From positions 689,501 to 753,500 of the forward strand of contig CM076961.1 in the NCBI GenBank assembly GCA_039566865.1: a DNA stretch of 64,000 bases, written 5' to 3'. This document shows, in pieces, positions 11,898 to 23,500 of the stretch. The notes under the pieces are model-generated. The model made no database searches. It was not told the origin of the DNA and saw only the letters and a list, made by a program, of their open reading frames with translations. Within the stretch, counting starts at the first letter, position 1, and each line of letters opens with the position of its first letter. This DNA comes from Aurelia coerulea. Its lineage: Eukaryota > Cnidaria > Scyphozoa > Semaeostomeae > Ulmaridae. The position numbers were made by a program, and so were the translations under genes.

Positions 11898-12639
11898 TTA
11901 ATAGAACTAACAAACGTTTCCGAATTTACTATTTTAGGGAGCGGTCATAAACTATCTGCTATATGGGGGTGGATGATTTTCCAAAAATTTACCAAAATAA
12001 TTAATGGCCCATCCTAGATTCCTATTTAGTTTTTTGTGGCCCAATAGAAAATCAGGATATTTTTCATGACCCCATAAAACATTTAGTTTTCAGAACACAT
12101 TACCTGTGACCATCATAAACTGATTTTTGTTCCCAGGCAAGTCAAGAGGGCATAATATAGGACTCCCATTGTAACTTTTATTTCACAGATAATTTACCGT
12201 TATGTACTATTAGCAATTGAGATACAGGCAGATTTTGTCCTGTACTGTAATCCTTTCAGACAGAAAACCAAAAACTTATAAGCTTTTGGGCTTGTACCAA
12301 AAAGAACTTGCACTGTTACCATGATGAGAAGGTGTTGAGCTGGACAATTGTACTGTATTCTGTCTGGCTCCTGTCCACATCTGCTGGAGTGCCAATTGCT
12401 AGTACCAAGTGCAAATTATCTGTCCATGTTGCGAATTTAGAAAGTAACATTTTTTACGATTTTATTTTCAATGGCCCCATAAAATTGACTTACTTTTTTT
12501 CATAGCCCCAAAAAGGTATGGCAGAATTTTTCATGGCCCATCCAAATATCACCCACCCCCATATAGCAGATACTTTTTGACCGGAAGGGATACAGTAACC
12601 TTAATAGAACTAACAAACGTTTCCGAATTTACTATTTTA
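11898..12639. mobile_element. Foldback element inside 39-bp direct repeats
   Basis: Inverted ends GGTCATAAACTATCTGCTAT...ATAGCAGATACTTTTTGACC bound a 664-bp unit (11937-12600) with no recognisable gene. It is flanked by identical 39-bp direct repeats (11898-11936 and 12601-12639), beginning TTAATAGAACTAAC. That is far longer than an ordinary DNA-transposon target duplication. Confidence 0.85.
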
Positions 12640-13160
12640 ATCCAACGTAGAAATTTAATTTTCCGGTGTTCCTACTTAATGTTGATGCATTAAAGTTAAT
12701 TAAGATTGTGATGTAAAAAAGGGGATTATTGAATGATATGAATCGTTTCAACGACTAATACATAGTTCAGCTCGTGTATATGTGTCAAATGTTTTGCTCG
12801 AGATGGTGATTGATATAAAGTAAACTACTGTATTTTTCAGATCTTGTTATCCATTCCTAGTACATCCGTCTAGGCAATACCAATCAATACGTGAGCGAAA
12901 ATCACTGTATTACTACTGGTACGCCAAATGTCAATTTTTACTTTCCAGAAATGCAGTGTAAAATTGGTTATGACATCGCAAACATTCATGCTGTCAGCTA
13001 TTGAATTTTTACACTTTCTGAAGGATTTTACTTCATTTCTGTGGGAATTTTGAATTTCACTCTTTTTGACCACAAAGTCCACTTTGTAATCTAAGAAGGG
13101 GCCCCAAAGATTCCGTAACGCTTGTTAACGCTCGTTACTTGCCTGAAGAGCATTTTGAAG

Positions 13161-13380
13161 GTGCTGTGGCGCAATGGAGCGCAATCCTCTGACTTTGCAG
13201 CCAGAACAGTCAGGCGGACAGGGTTCGATCCCAGGTAGAGCCCCACCACTTGAGCCCTTGAGCTTCATGGCACTAACTGGGTAGCGGACAAGATAAGGTC
13301 TCACTCAGATCTCACTTTAGCGATCGCGTTGGGCGCAAACGATTACAACTTGACTAGGCGACAGTACGTATTTTGGATTA
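13161..13380 (+). mobile_element. tRNA-Cys-derived SINE, copy 1
   Basis: The head of about 88 bp carries an A box (TGGCGCAATGG) and a B box (GGTTCGATCCC), with TTTGCAGCC at the anticodon loop position (anticodon GCA, Cys-like) and a CCACCA-like end. A non-tRNA body follows. The copy at 55835-56014 on the - strand shares head and start of body, which marks both as SINE copies and not genomic tRNA genes. Confidence 0.8.
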
Positions 13381-14491
13381 AAATAAGCGGAGTTGAATCA
13401 GGGAAATCCTTTCTTTAAACTTTACTTATTCGTCATGGATATCAAAATTAAAGGGAGATATTTAGCATAAACTGGAGTAAAATGTTACTGTATATTGTAT
13501 TTTAGCAGAGTCATAAAAAAAACTAAGTTCCAGGTTGTCTTTCCGTATGAAACTGCAAGTGAACTGCGCATAACGAGAAGCTCCCTGCGCAAACGTTGCC
13601 AGCTGTAAACATTTTGTTACACTTTCTACAGAATTATTTTGAATTTTTCAAACGAAAACCCGTTGATGATTTGTAGAAAGAAATCAGAATTTTAACTGAT
13701 GCCTTTTTCACAATTTTACTTGGAATTCGCATCAGAATTACTTCGAAACTTTACATGCAATTACTTGTTGCATAGCAACAAAACAGCAGGGAAGCCATCT
13801 TGAATTCAACTCGAGGCCAGAGCATTTGGGATTAAAAGAAGCGAAGTGGAGCCAGGAAAATCACTGCTTAGAAACATGCTGTTTATTCAAGATCTGTAGC
13901 TATATACTCGTCTGAAAATAGTTTATTACTTTGATATGTTATACAGAGATACTTTATGCAAGTTTTATTAGCTGCAAGACGAAGATCAAAAGATTTCTGG
14001 CCTCGAAATTGACGAGTAGTTTCAAATCGTGTCAGCTTGTTTACAAAGACAAATACGTTAGTTGGCAAGGTGACAAGCTATATTATTGAAACGCTTCTGT
14101 CTTGCTGGTTGGTGTTGTTGAACAAATATGCACTTGATGAACTAAGATTTCTTTTTGATTCAAGTCCTAGTAACTCGCGCTGCTGCTTCAATCCTGAGCA
14201 CTGAAAAGTTTTGCATCCCTGTGGATGACCAAAGAGTTTTTACTGGCCTGCTGTCTGAAGACGTTGCAAGATTGTTATCGTGGAGGATGGAGAAAAGTGA
14301 AATATAACGCTATAACCAGAGATGTAAACCACTTCATCCCACGCTGCTTCCATAATATCACATTTCTATAGTTTTGTCGCAGTTGCAAGGAAGTTACAAA
14401 CCCTAATTTTGAAAGCAAAGTGAATGAAGAAGATTTGCAGCTAGAACATCGGTCGGTGCAAAACGCAGACCAGGTTGGTTGATGAAGGAAA

Positions 14492-14563
14492 ATGTCACGG
14501 TTTGTCAATGCAGAGGAACGTAAAATCACTTTTGGTGAAGGAACAACAATCAAAGATGTCCAG
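14492..14563 (+). CDS. ROCO first coding exon
   Basis: A 24-codon exon, from MSRFVNAEERK to TTIKDVQ, with a GTAATT donor in phase 0. It joins in frame to the acceptor at 22580 (EALQCGTRYDTIEF). The result is a smooth N-terminus across an 8-kb intron. The ATG is the first in frame and has A at -3. Confidence 0.7.
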
Positions 14564-17500
14564 GTAATTTCCTGATCTCGACTCACTCATTACCTACGTT
14601 TATCAAAGTTTGCTTCCTCAGTCTCTGACCTTAAATTTGGCCGCAAACGAGCTGTGTTTTGCAGATAAGAAAAATTTCTTTTTGTGAGAAACTCGTATGG
14701 AAGATTTTATCAATGACCACCACTGAAGGAACGACCCGTGAAATTTCCTGAAATCTTTTCAATAGTAATAAACATCCTCTTTGTTTCATCAAACTTGTGT
14801 TCACATTAACTGAATTTCAGAGATTGCTAAACTTGTTTATTTTTCTATAAATTTCATTCTAAAATGCATTTTGTAAATTTGGTAACAATTTTTTCTACAA
14901 ACTAAATGTAGATCTCAGCAAAAGCAAATTAACATTAAAAACTAAGATAAAAGCATTTGTTGCCGTAGATTAATGGATGGAAAAATACTGATGCAAAAGC
15001 ATCCTTCAGTATTGGAAATAGCTAAACATAACCCTAACTATTTGAAAAAAAAAGTGTCCCTCAGAATCTTGCATAAGGTAACAAGCATTGGTTGCCAAAA
15101 ATATGAAAAATACAGAAAAGACATGGAGTAAGATATCTGGAAACTTGATTGTTTTTTGTGATTCTAAGCATCAGCTCCATAGACACAGCCGTTTAGTTGG
15201 TTAGAAATTTTCAGCAGAAGTGCACCATATCAAGTAAAATCTAAAATGAATATAAAATCTGTCTTAAAATTAGATATCGTGTGAGATGTGTGATGATGCA
15301 AAGTTTCACATGCTAAACACTTTGCTGATCATTATTTGCAGGCATTTTCAGCTTCCGTCTAATTTGAGACAGACTACTGTATAGGTTTCTTGAAATTTCA
15401 TTGTGGACACCATTCCTGCTTGAGAAATATGTCAAATCTGTAAGTGTAAGTGTACAGGAAAATTGAATCTGGGCGGGAGACTGCCCAATAAAATTTGATT
15501 GTTTGCCAAAATTGTTGCCTGACTAGGGGCGGATCTTTGCCCAAAAAGCAGATATTTGACAATTTTGCAACAGTGGGGAGCTATCACTCTCCAAGCCCCT
15601 GGTTCATACGCTTACGATGAAATCTAATCTGCTGAACAAGTTAGGATTCAACTGTTTCTTTTAATGAGTAATTGAAAATGTCTAAGATAGGAGGCTTCGT
15701 AGGCTGCTCACGTAATCTGTTCAATTCAGATTCAAATTCCTCATTCTACATATTCAAATGTGCCTGCTCTACTTCACACATGTACTCAAGAATGATTCTC
15801 TGTCTTCTTTTGATTTGAGAACATAAGCTTGTGGCATGGTATATTGTGAACATATAGCATGTAAAAGACATAATGGAAATTGCATGTTCTAGAAATTAAA
15901 GGTATATCCATGACAACAAAGCAACAACACTTTTGAAATTTAGCATTGAAGGTAGAGTTGAATGGCATGGTGATGCATCATTCCTTGTGTATAATTCCTT
16001 GTGCAAATTTAAGTCATATTTTACATTATTTTATAATGATGACAATATAATCAAGACAGGTTGGTTGACTAGCATAAGGTGAAGGAATATCCCTTGATAA
16101 ATTCCTTACAACATAAACAAGTGCCAAAAACACCTTACATAATATTGTGCACTTTGGCAGAATGAAATATTTTGTTATGCTATGAGCTCTGTGTCATCCT
16201 TGTTTATCACCTATGGATCGCAAGTGTTGAACTTCTTTGAGCTAAACAATTTTTTATTTTCTTGAAAATGTCAATGGAGACATAAATACATCCTGTCTTG
16301 TATTGCATCAGTGATCTTTATGTTTCTTTTTATTGTTTTAATTCCTTCAGGTATTGCGAACTGGTTAAGGGGCAGTTTTTCAAATCTTGTGGGGTCTACC
16401 TTTGTGGGTTCAAATCATAAATTTTATCTATGATTCTGGCTAGAAAAAGTAAACAACTAGAAATTTGTTGTAACTAATGCCAAGATTCACAGAAAATGCA
16501 ATAACACTTAAAGTTATGAAAAAGGCCAGATGTCATTTAAAAAGTCATAATGTGGGGAGAACCATGCAAAACTCAGTGTGACACTTATAGCCAGATGCTT
16601 TTTTCTGACTCAAGAATACAGCATTAATTGCTGATTCTAAAGTTGCTGTATTTTTCTGAGGACATCAAGTTGCAGATTTTTCTTCATGTTGACACTTTTC
16701 TGAAATGTTCCATGTACGTTGGAGTTAAAAGTTTGACAGGAGTAAAGTGATGATCTTCTGCATATATTTTTAAAGTCTTCTTGAATTGAATTTTAACACA
16801 GACTTAAAGAAACACTTACCAAAGAATGCATAGACATAGGGCAGGTTTTGTCACACATCTGAAAATGCTTTCCTTGCACAAATGATAAATTACCTTCACA
16901 GAAAATGATATTCAGAAGTTAACGCTTAAAATGTGTTTCCTTTTGACAAAATGAGAGAAAGACAATCGAATTAAGGAGACTAGATGCAATATTTTATTGA
17001 TGTAATTTTTCAAAGTAATTGTTAATTTGAAAAAATACGGAAATCCTTAAGGAGACTGCACAGCTTTTATGTTTAAAATATCATTAAAACTGAATATAGG
17101 TGTGATTTTTATCTGGAGGCTTGATCTTAATTTCATTCAAGAAAGGAACTATTTTTCCAATTAGGAGCACCTTGTTCCTCCCTGAAACCAAAGGTCTTGT
17201 CAAAGGTCTGCAATTAAATTATGGTACAAGATATTGTCAAAAACATGAACCACTTTGGGGATGAAGATCTCATCTTTGAAACCAGGATGATGGATACATC
17301 AGAAAGAGTCTGTTGTCCAGAGATTATTTCGTTGATGGAGCTCACTTTTTATCCCTGAAACTAGAGACAGCATCCTAACCTTGCAAGGGTGAATTCTGCA
17401 AATTAAAGGATACAGGTCTGATAAACAAAGCAATTTGGCAGCTTCAAGAATAGAATTCACACCTTCTGTGCAGCCAGAAATATTGCTTTGCCTTCTCTGT

Positions 17501-20500
17501 TTATTTTCATTTGATATACTCTAAAATGTGAAATCTATTCTTTAGAAAGGCAAATTCGGGCAAATTGCTTTGTTTTCTCGGAAACCTAAATCTTTCGTTC
17601 ACAAAATTTGCCCTTGCTCCTTCCATCGCCAAGGAACACACACGAATATGTAGTGAGCCTAAAGCCTTGCAGCCTTATGTTCAGCAACGTGAACCATCTC
17701 ATTGAGGGATCGAACGTCTCTACCTTGACAACCATTTCGTAATCTACCATGACAACCATTTACAAGCAGGTGTGACGAAACGAAATCCCATCTGGCCTTG
17801 CTACTATTTTGAAAGTTTTCTGCGAAGGCTTTTAGCAAAGAGGATCTCTCGCATTGTTCAATGTATGCCTTATACGCTTACTTAACTAGTCTTTCTTTAC
17901 TTTATACAATTGGCCTAATTTGCATACGTTTTGTTATGATAATTAGAAATCCGTCTTTCATGATCCTGTGAAGACTTAACGCCATGGGAGTACCTCCAAA
18001 TATAGCTGCTTCGTGACTATAATAGTCTTTCGCGTAAGTTCCTTTCCCGTTCTTGGGTTTTAAGCTTATGAAATTCTCTGCCATGGTAGACCAGCAAACC
18101 CCTTTAGCTTTCTTTCGATGCGACCCTCTACTAGGTCATTCATTGAACATCCATAGCTATTCTTTGTAAACTTCATGGAGAGAAACCTCTACATTTTCCA
18201 GGAGCGGATCCAGACAGGGTTCACAGGTTTCAAAAACCCGGTCAGATAATTCGTGAAAATAGACTCCCATTTTCACAAATATGTTGTTTTCTGCAAGTCG
18301 ATTGCCAATGAGATTCCCTTCCATACGATTTCTTGGTGATTGCGGTGGCGCCTTTTTATGGATGTGAAGTGCGATCTTTGAAAAGGGAGGCAAATATTGG
18401 CAAACATGTGGTGAACGAATTACTGCATACAGACATGATATAGGCCCTTGTTTTGCCCTTTGACTTGTTTCGCGGAAACAAAAGCAAACGGATTAGATAA
18501 GTTTCCTCTTCAACAATGGAGGATTTATCCAGCCGCGTCAGTATCTGTTGGATTGCATAATTGCATCCATTCATAAAAAGTCTGAAACCTCTCATCGACG
18601 AGTCTGAAACCGGTCACCGCATTGTTCTTGCTGTCGTAAGAGAGTCTGAAACCGGTCACAGAAAGTCGCAAACCAGTCAGAAAAAGTCCGAAACCTGTCT
18701 ATGTTGTGCAATACTCGCAACTGCTGGACTGTGATGAAAAATAGGTGATATCCGTGATCTTTTCCTGCCAAATACAATCAAATAAAATGGATGGCAAAGA
18801 AGTGCGATCTTGCCTCGAGACGTTAGAAGCCGTTGAAAAGAGAAACAGTGAGCTTCTTGAACGAACGGTTGAAGAGGGGAGAGAGGGGAGGGGAGAGAGG
18901 TAAGTTTGTTTTTAAAGGAAAGGATCTGAACCAAGGAACTCTACACTGATTCTATCCCAATACTCGATGAGAATGAATATATTGCGTCAGGGTGTGACTA
19001 CAGGGAAAAGGGCGTTCCCCTAAGGAAAAAGGGCGTGGTCCCAAAAATTTTCCGGGGGCTTCGCCCTCGGAACCCCAATAAACCCTGTCACCATAATTCC
19101 TGGATCCGCGCCTGTTTTCTCAGGTTGAATAGATCCCATCGTAATGTTTATAATTTGTCGAAGTCATTACTGTGTCGTGACAAAATATGGACATCATGTT
19201 TCAACGGAAATTCATCAAAAATTAACAATTTTCTTTTCATTACCATTTGCGTTTACACATCTTATCTTCATGACCTCTTGCTTCTTGCGAAAAGGGTTAC
19301 ATGCAAAGAAAATAATATTTTGGGAAGGGGGATTTTTCTTCTTCTATCTTCATCCTGCCGAAGAAGGAGATTCTTGTGTACCGGGTGAGTCAAAAACTTT
19401 AAAAGTTTGGTGAGTTGTCGAATAAAAAATTTTTGCCGCCGATATTCAATATGGATGACGATATTCAATAGGGATGACATTTTCATTTCCCAAAGGGATA
19501 AAACGTGCCAAAGCATGTACAAGTCATTGCTATAACGCATAGACATACGAGAATTTGGTCGCGATTTTAAGCAGTTTTTGGAAGTTTCTTGAAGGGGCTT
19601 CCTCGAGAAAATCTCTTATAATTTCAGAACGGAGTGGCCGATTTCAGGCAGGTAAAATTTAGAATATATTTGAACATGTTCACTATTGAATGACATATTT
19701 GGCAACATTATTGCCTTGATATTGAGGGATCTGTGGTCTTTCAAACAGGGATTCTTTTTTTTTTACTCACCCGGTATATTTTCTGCATATGCCACATTTG
19801 ATTTTCAGGCAAATCTACTCTAACTTTAAATCATAGAAGTCACACTCTTATGAGAACATAGGTTCGAAAGGCCTCAGTGTGCCAGACTTTTCTCTGTTTC
19901 TTTGCGTCCACCTCCTCCATAGTATACAATTTTTAGTCACCACCGAGGGGCGTATCACTCTGTAAAAATCTCATACACCCCTCGGTCACCACATTTAGGA
20001 TCAAGTTTATTTTTATTTTTTTAGATAGTTTCAAATTGCAGCGTGCCTGCAATGGACCCTGGGTGACAGTGGTTTTTTAAGCCAGGTTTTATTCAAAAAT
20101 TTGTTTCCAGGCCAAGATGTTAACTCGACCTAATAGACTTATTCATTTACGTATAGTACAGTAAGTCCCCGCATATGAGGAACTCAAATTTTCGAATCAG
20201 ACTGTCCAGTTCCTTACTATACATGTAAGAAAATATTTTTAAATCAGGCTTGCTGATTTCTTATATGTGCATTAAGAAATTGTCCTTCTACATAATGCTT
20301 TCTTGTCAAAAAGGCATCTTCAAATTCAAGGATCATGCTTCATTGTAAACGAGGATACCCCAAGAAATGAGTAAGGATGAAATAAGTATGAAATACTGTA
20401 TATTTGAACTTGGAACACATCTAGTGCTGAAGCTGCACAAACAATTGCGGTGTAGTTGAGTAATGCAACATGTTTGTGAAAATTTGAGACGTCCATTGTA

Positions 20501-23500
20501 ATGCTTATGCAATGCAAATTCTTTTCCATTAGATGCGCAGTTGTTGAAGGCATAGAAAGAAAAATTTGATGTTATGAAATGTATTTTATTGAAATCCTGA
20601 GCGCGCCCTTTGTTTGAATATTAGCAGTTTTTGAGGTATTTTGCTCGTTGTCAGAGAGTAGCAAATATACAACGCTTTAAAAATCGCAACTTTAAAAATG
20701 CTTCTTAGGCAACTGAAAGCATAACATTGTTACGATAAGAGCGACTACTGGCCTAAAATCAGTATTTGCAACGTTACCATTGGCAACTCATACTGCAATC
20801 ATAAAAATAGATGAAACTTAAAAATAGACTAAACATCTACATTTGTTCATGTCCTTGATGTGCCTCTCATGAACAAGGACAGATTTGGCCAGACAATAGC
20901 ACGAGTTGGTTTTGATTGACACCACAATTCAAAGCGATTAGCGATCGCAGACAAAGGAAATTCTCTCAACCAGCAATTCAAAACAAGCAAAGCCGCAAAA
21001 GTTTCTCTGAAACCCAGGTAGCTAACTCGCTCGTTGTGCATTCCAGAAATTGTTTTTTAAGAACAAACATTAGCATAGATCGAAAGAATAAGGATATATC
21101 TACATTTAATTTATTTGATTCAAAAGCCGATTTGGAGGCGATTCAATTATCTTATTGTTTTGGGTGTAATTAAAACGCTTGCTGCTCAGCTTCTAAACCA
21201 AAGAAATAAAATGCCTGAGGTAGATGTGTAGATATATCCTTCTTCTTTCGATATATACTCATGTTTGCTCTTAAAAACAATTTCTGGAATGCACAACGAG
21301 CGCGCTAGCTACTTGGGTTTCAGAGAAACTTTTGCGGCTTCGTTTGTTTTGAATTACTGGTTGAGAAAATTTCCTTCGATTTTTTGTTGATAATTTTCCG
21401 AAGAGAGGGTTCTGTTTTTTCGGACAATAGTAGATTGGAATATTAACAGTTATTAACACGCCTATTTCCAAACAACAAGCAAAATTTTGCCTGTTCACCA
21501 AAAAAACCTTTCCTCCTACTGTAAGCTGCTTAACATACACGAAAGGTGCATCTTGCGTAATCACAAATGACATGTCTATGAATGCGTAATGGCTACCACG
21601 CTTGGAATTACGGTTAGTGTTGCGTAACAAGAAGTTTCCGGTTCTTAAGACGACTACAAATTAGCAGCTGCCAGCATGGGCGATATGACACCAAGTGTGT
21701 ATCAGTGTGAATTTGTTATCAGTGGGGAGCCACCTTAACATATTGTTTTTTTGCGTTTTTAACTTGTTGGTAATGAGCCACCTTATCGCTGGTTGCAAAT
21801 TCAAATTTTGTAGCAGTGAGCCAAGCGAATTTCGAAGTTCGGACGCATTTTCACAGAATTTCGGACGTTTTCAAAAAATTTTGTACAACTTTGGAAGCGG
21901 TCTGCTTGCAAGTTACTTTGCTTGTTTTATGATTGAAATGTTGTGATTTTACTGATTGTGCTTGATTCTAAGTTTCATACACCAGTTACGAACCTGACGC
22001 GTTGTGTCTATGTCCTCCAATCCAAAAGACTTGAGCAAATTTGGAAGCCCATTTTTGAGACTTTAGAGAACCAAATTGATCCTTTCCAAAGGAGGCTATT
22101 AAGACAGGTAATCGATATCAGATGGCCGAAAAAGATCAGCAATGATGAGCTTTATAGGAAAACAGGATCAGAGCCATGGAGTGCAACAATCAGAAGGAGG
22201 CGACTTACTTGGCTGGGGCATCTTATGCGTCTAAAAAATGATACTCCAGCAAAAATAGCTCTCAATGAAAGCCTAAAACAGACGAAAAAGAAAGTTGGAA
22301 GACCGCCCACTACATGGATAAAATTGATAGAAAAAGACTTATCCTCAATAAACATCAAAATAAACATCGAGTCAAACCTTACTGAAAAACATTTAAAATC
22401 TTAGAAGAGCTAACAGTAAACAGAAGGGACTGGAAACAAATCGTTAAAGAGATAATGGCGGAAAACCGCTGACAATGTATTTTAGTTTAGTTAGTTATTT
22501 TTGAGCCATGTCGGTTACCCAAGAGCCTTGAAATACGTTAAGCTATGGACACTGAGAAATATTTTATTTTCATTTAACAGGAAGCTCTTCAATGTGGCAC
22601 ACGATACGACACGATCGAATTCGTCAAATGCAGCGAATTACAAGAAGATGAATTCCACGAAGTCTTCCCGATGGTCAATAAAAACCTACAGACACTCATC
22701 ATTGTCAAGACCCCCTGGATTAATGATGAAACAATGGAATTATTCACAGCCTATTGTCATAAAATAAAGAAGTTTCACATGATTGGTCGATTGTCAAAGA
22801 TCACCAGAGTAGGAATCGAATCAATTGGTCGAAATTGTTCGGAGATCGAATCTGTGTCAATCATTTTTACTGACGATGATGATGATCAGGGGGGTGACTC
22901 CATCAATGAAAAGAAACATAAATGGACCCTAGACAATCAAATATTCCCAGCTTTGATAAACAATTCCTCAGCAAGAATCAAACATTTCACGTTATGTGGG
23001 TTCACCTCGATAACATTCGATGCTCTGAGGAAATTTTTAGATCATTTAAAGAATAGTCTGGTATCATTGGATTTTAGTAACTTATCTATCATTGATGATA
23101 GCGCGTTGGAGCAGATAGGCCGACAATGCAGAGCACTTTTATCATTCAAAGTAAACAACTGTCCTAAAATTTCACACCATGGAGTTATTGCCTTGGTATC
23201 ACAGGGCCTGATGTTGCATGATTTAGAAGTCGCTGGGTCGGAGCATTTGACCGACGCAGCTACTAATGCAGTAGCCAATCACTGCCCGACTTTAAAGTCA
23301 ATCAAATTGGATTATGGGATAAAACTGACTGAAACATCACTGCGCATTCTCGCACAACACTGCAAAGACTTGGTTCGTATAAGCATGCGCGGTACGGGAA
23401 TTCGTGTAATTCCACTTGAAATCGCGAAATTACCTAAACTGGTTGAATTGAATGTTAGTGGATGCCAAGAGCTGAATTTCCCGAGCCCTCATATCATCCA

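Larger units (their letters stand above)
9577..14491. other. Interval between EEA1-like and ROCO genes
   Basis: Holds the unresolved 3' end of the EEA1-like gene and the promoter of the ROCO gene. A possible last EEA1 exon begins near 10555 after an ATGAAACAG acceptor (RRSDQRF), but this is weak. Also present are a perfect palindrome (10166-10286), a 664-bp foldback with long flanking direct repeats (11898-12639) and a tRNA-Cys-type SINE (13161-13380). No other coding sequence was seen; open frames at 9767-10170 overlap on both strands and lie partly in a repeat. Confidence 0.6.
14564..22580. other. 8-kb first ROCO intron
   Basis: Carries an AGATGTCAC-type MITE relative (15261-15374), a foldback-family copy (about 17430-17600), a TA-flanked element (19381-19774), a CAGTAAG-end element from 20159, a long inverted repeat (20935-21385) and a LINE tail (21990-22480). 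From about 15400 to 17400 and in most of the rest I see nothing. An isolated ATG exon candidate at 18787-18899 is listed separately. Confidence 0.65.

Noticed and set aside
13161..13250. A functional tRNA-Cys gene
   Set aside because: Arms are mismatched, and the sequence continues into a body shared with the copy at 55835-56014, as in a SINE.
17902..18934. Several - strand frames of 60-85 codons in the first ROCO intron
   Set aside because: They lie in different frames, have no recognised motif, and no splice pattern joins them. A decayed insertion is possible but unsupported.
19035..19413. Two overlapping + strand frames (117 and 89 codons)
   Set aside because: Low complexity, no motifs, and the right part enters the TA-flanked element at 19381.
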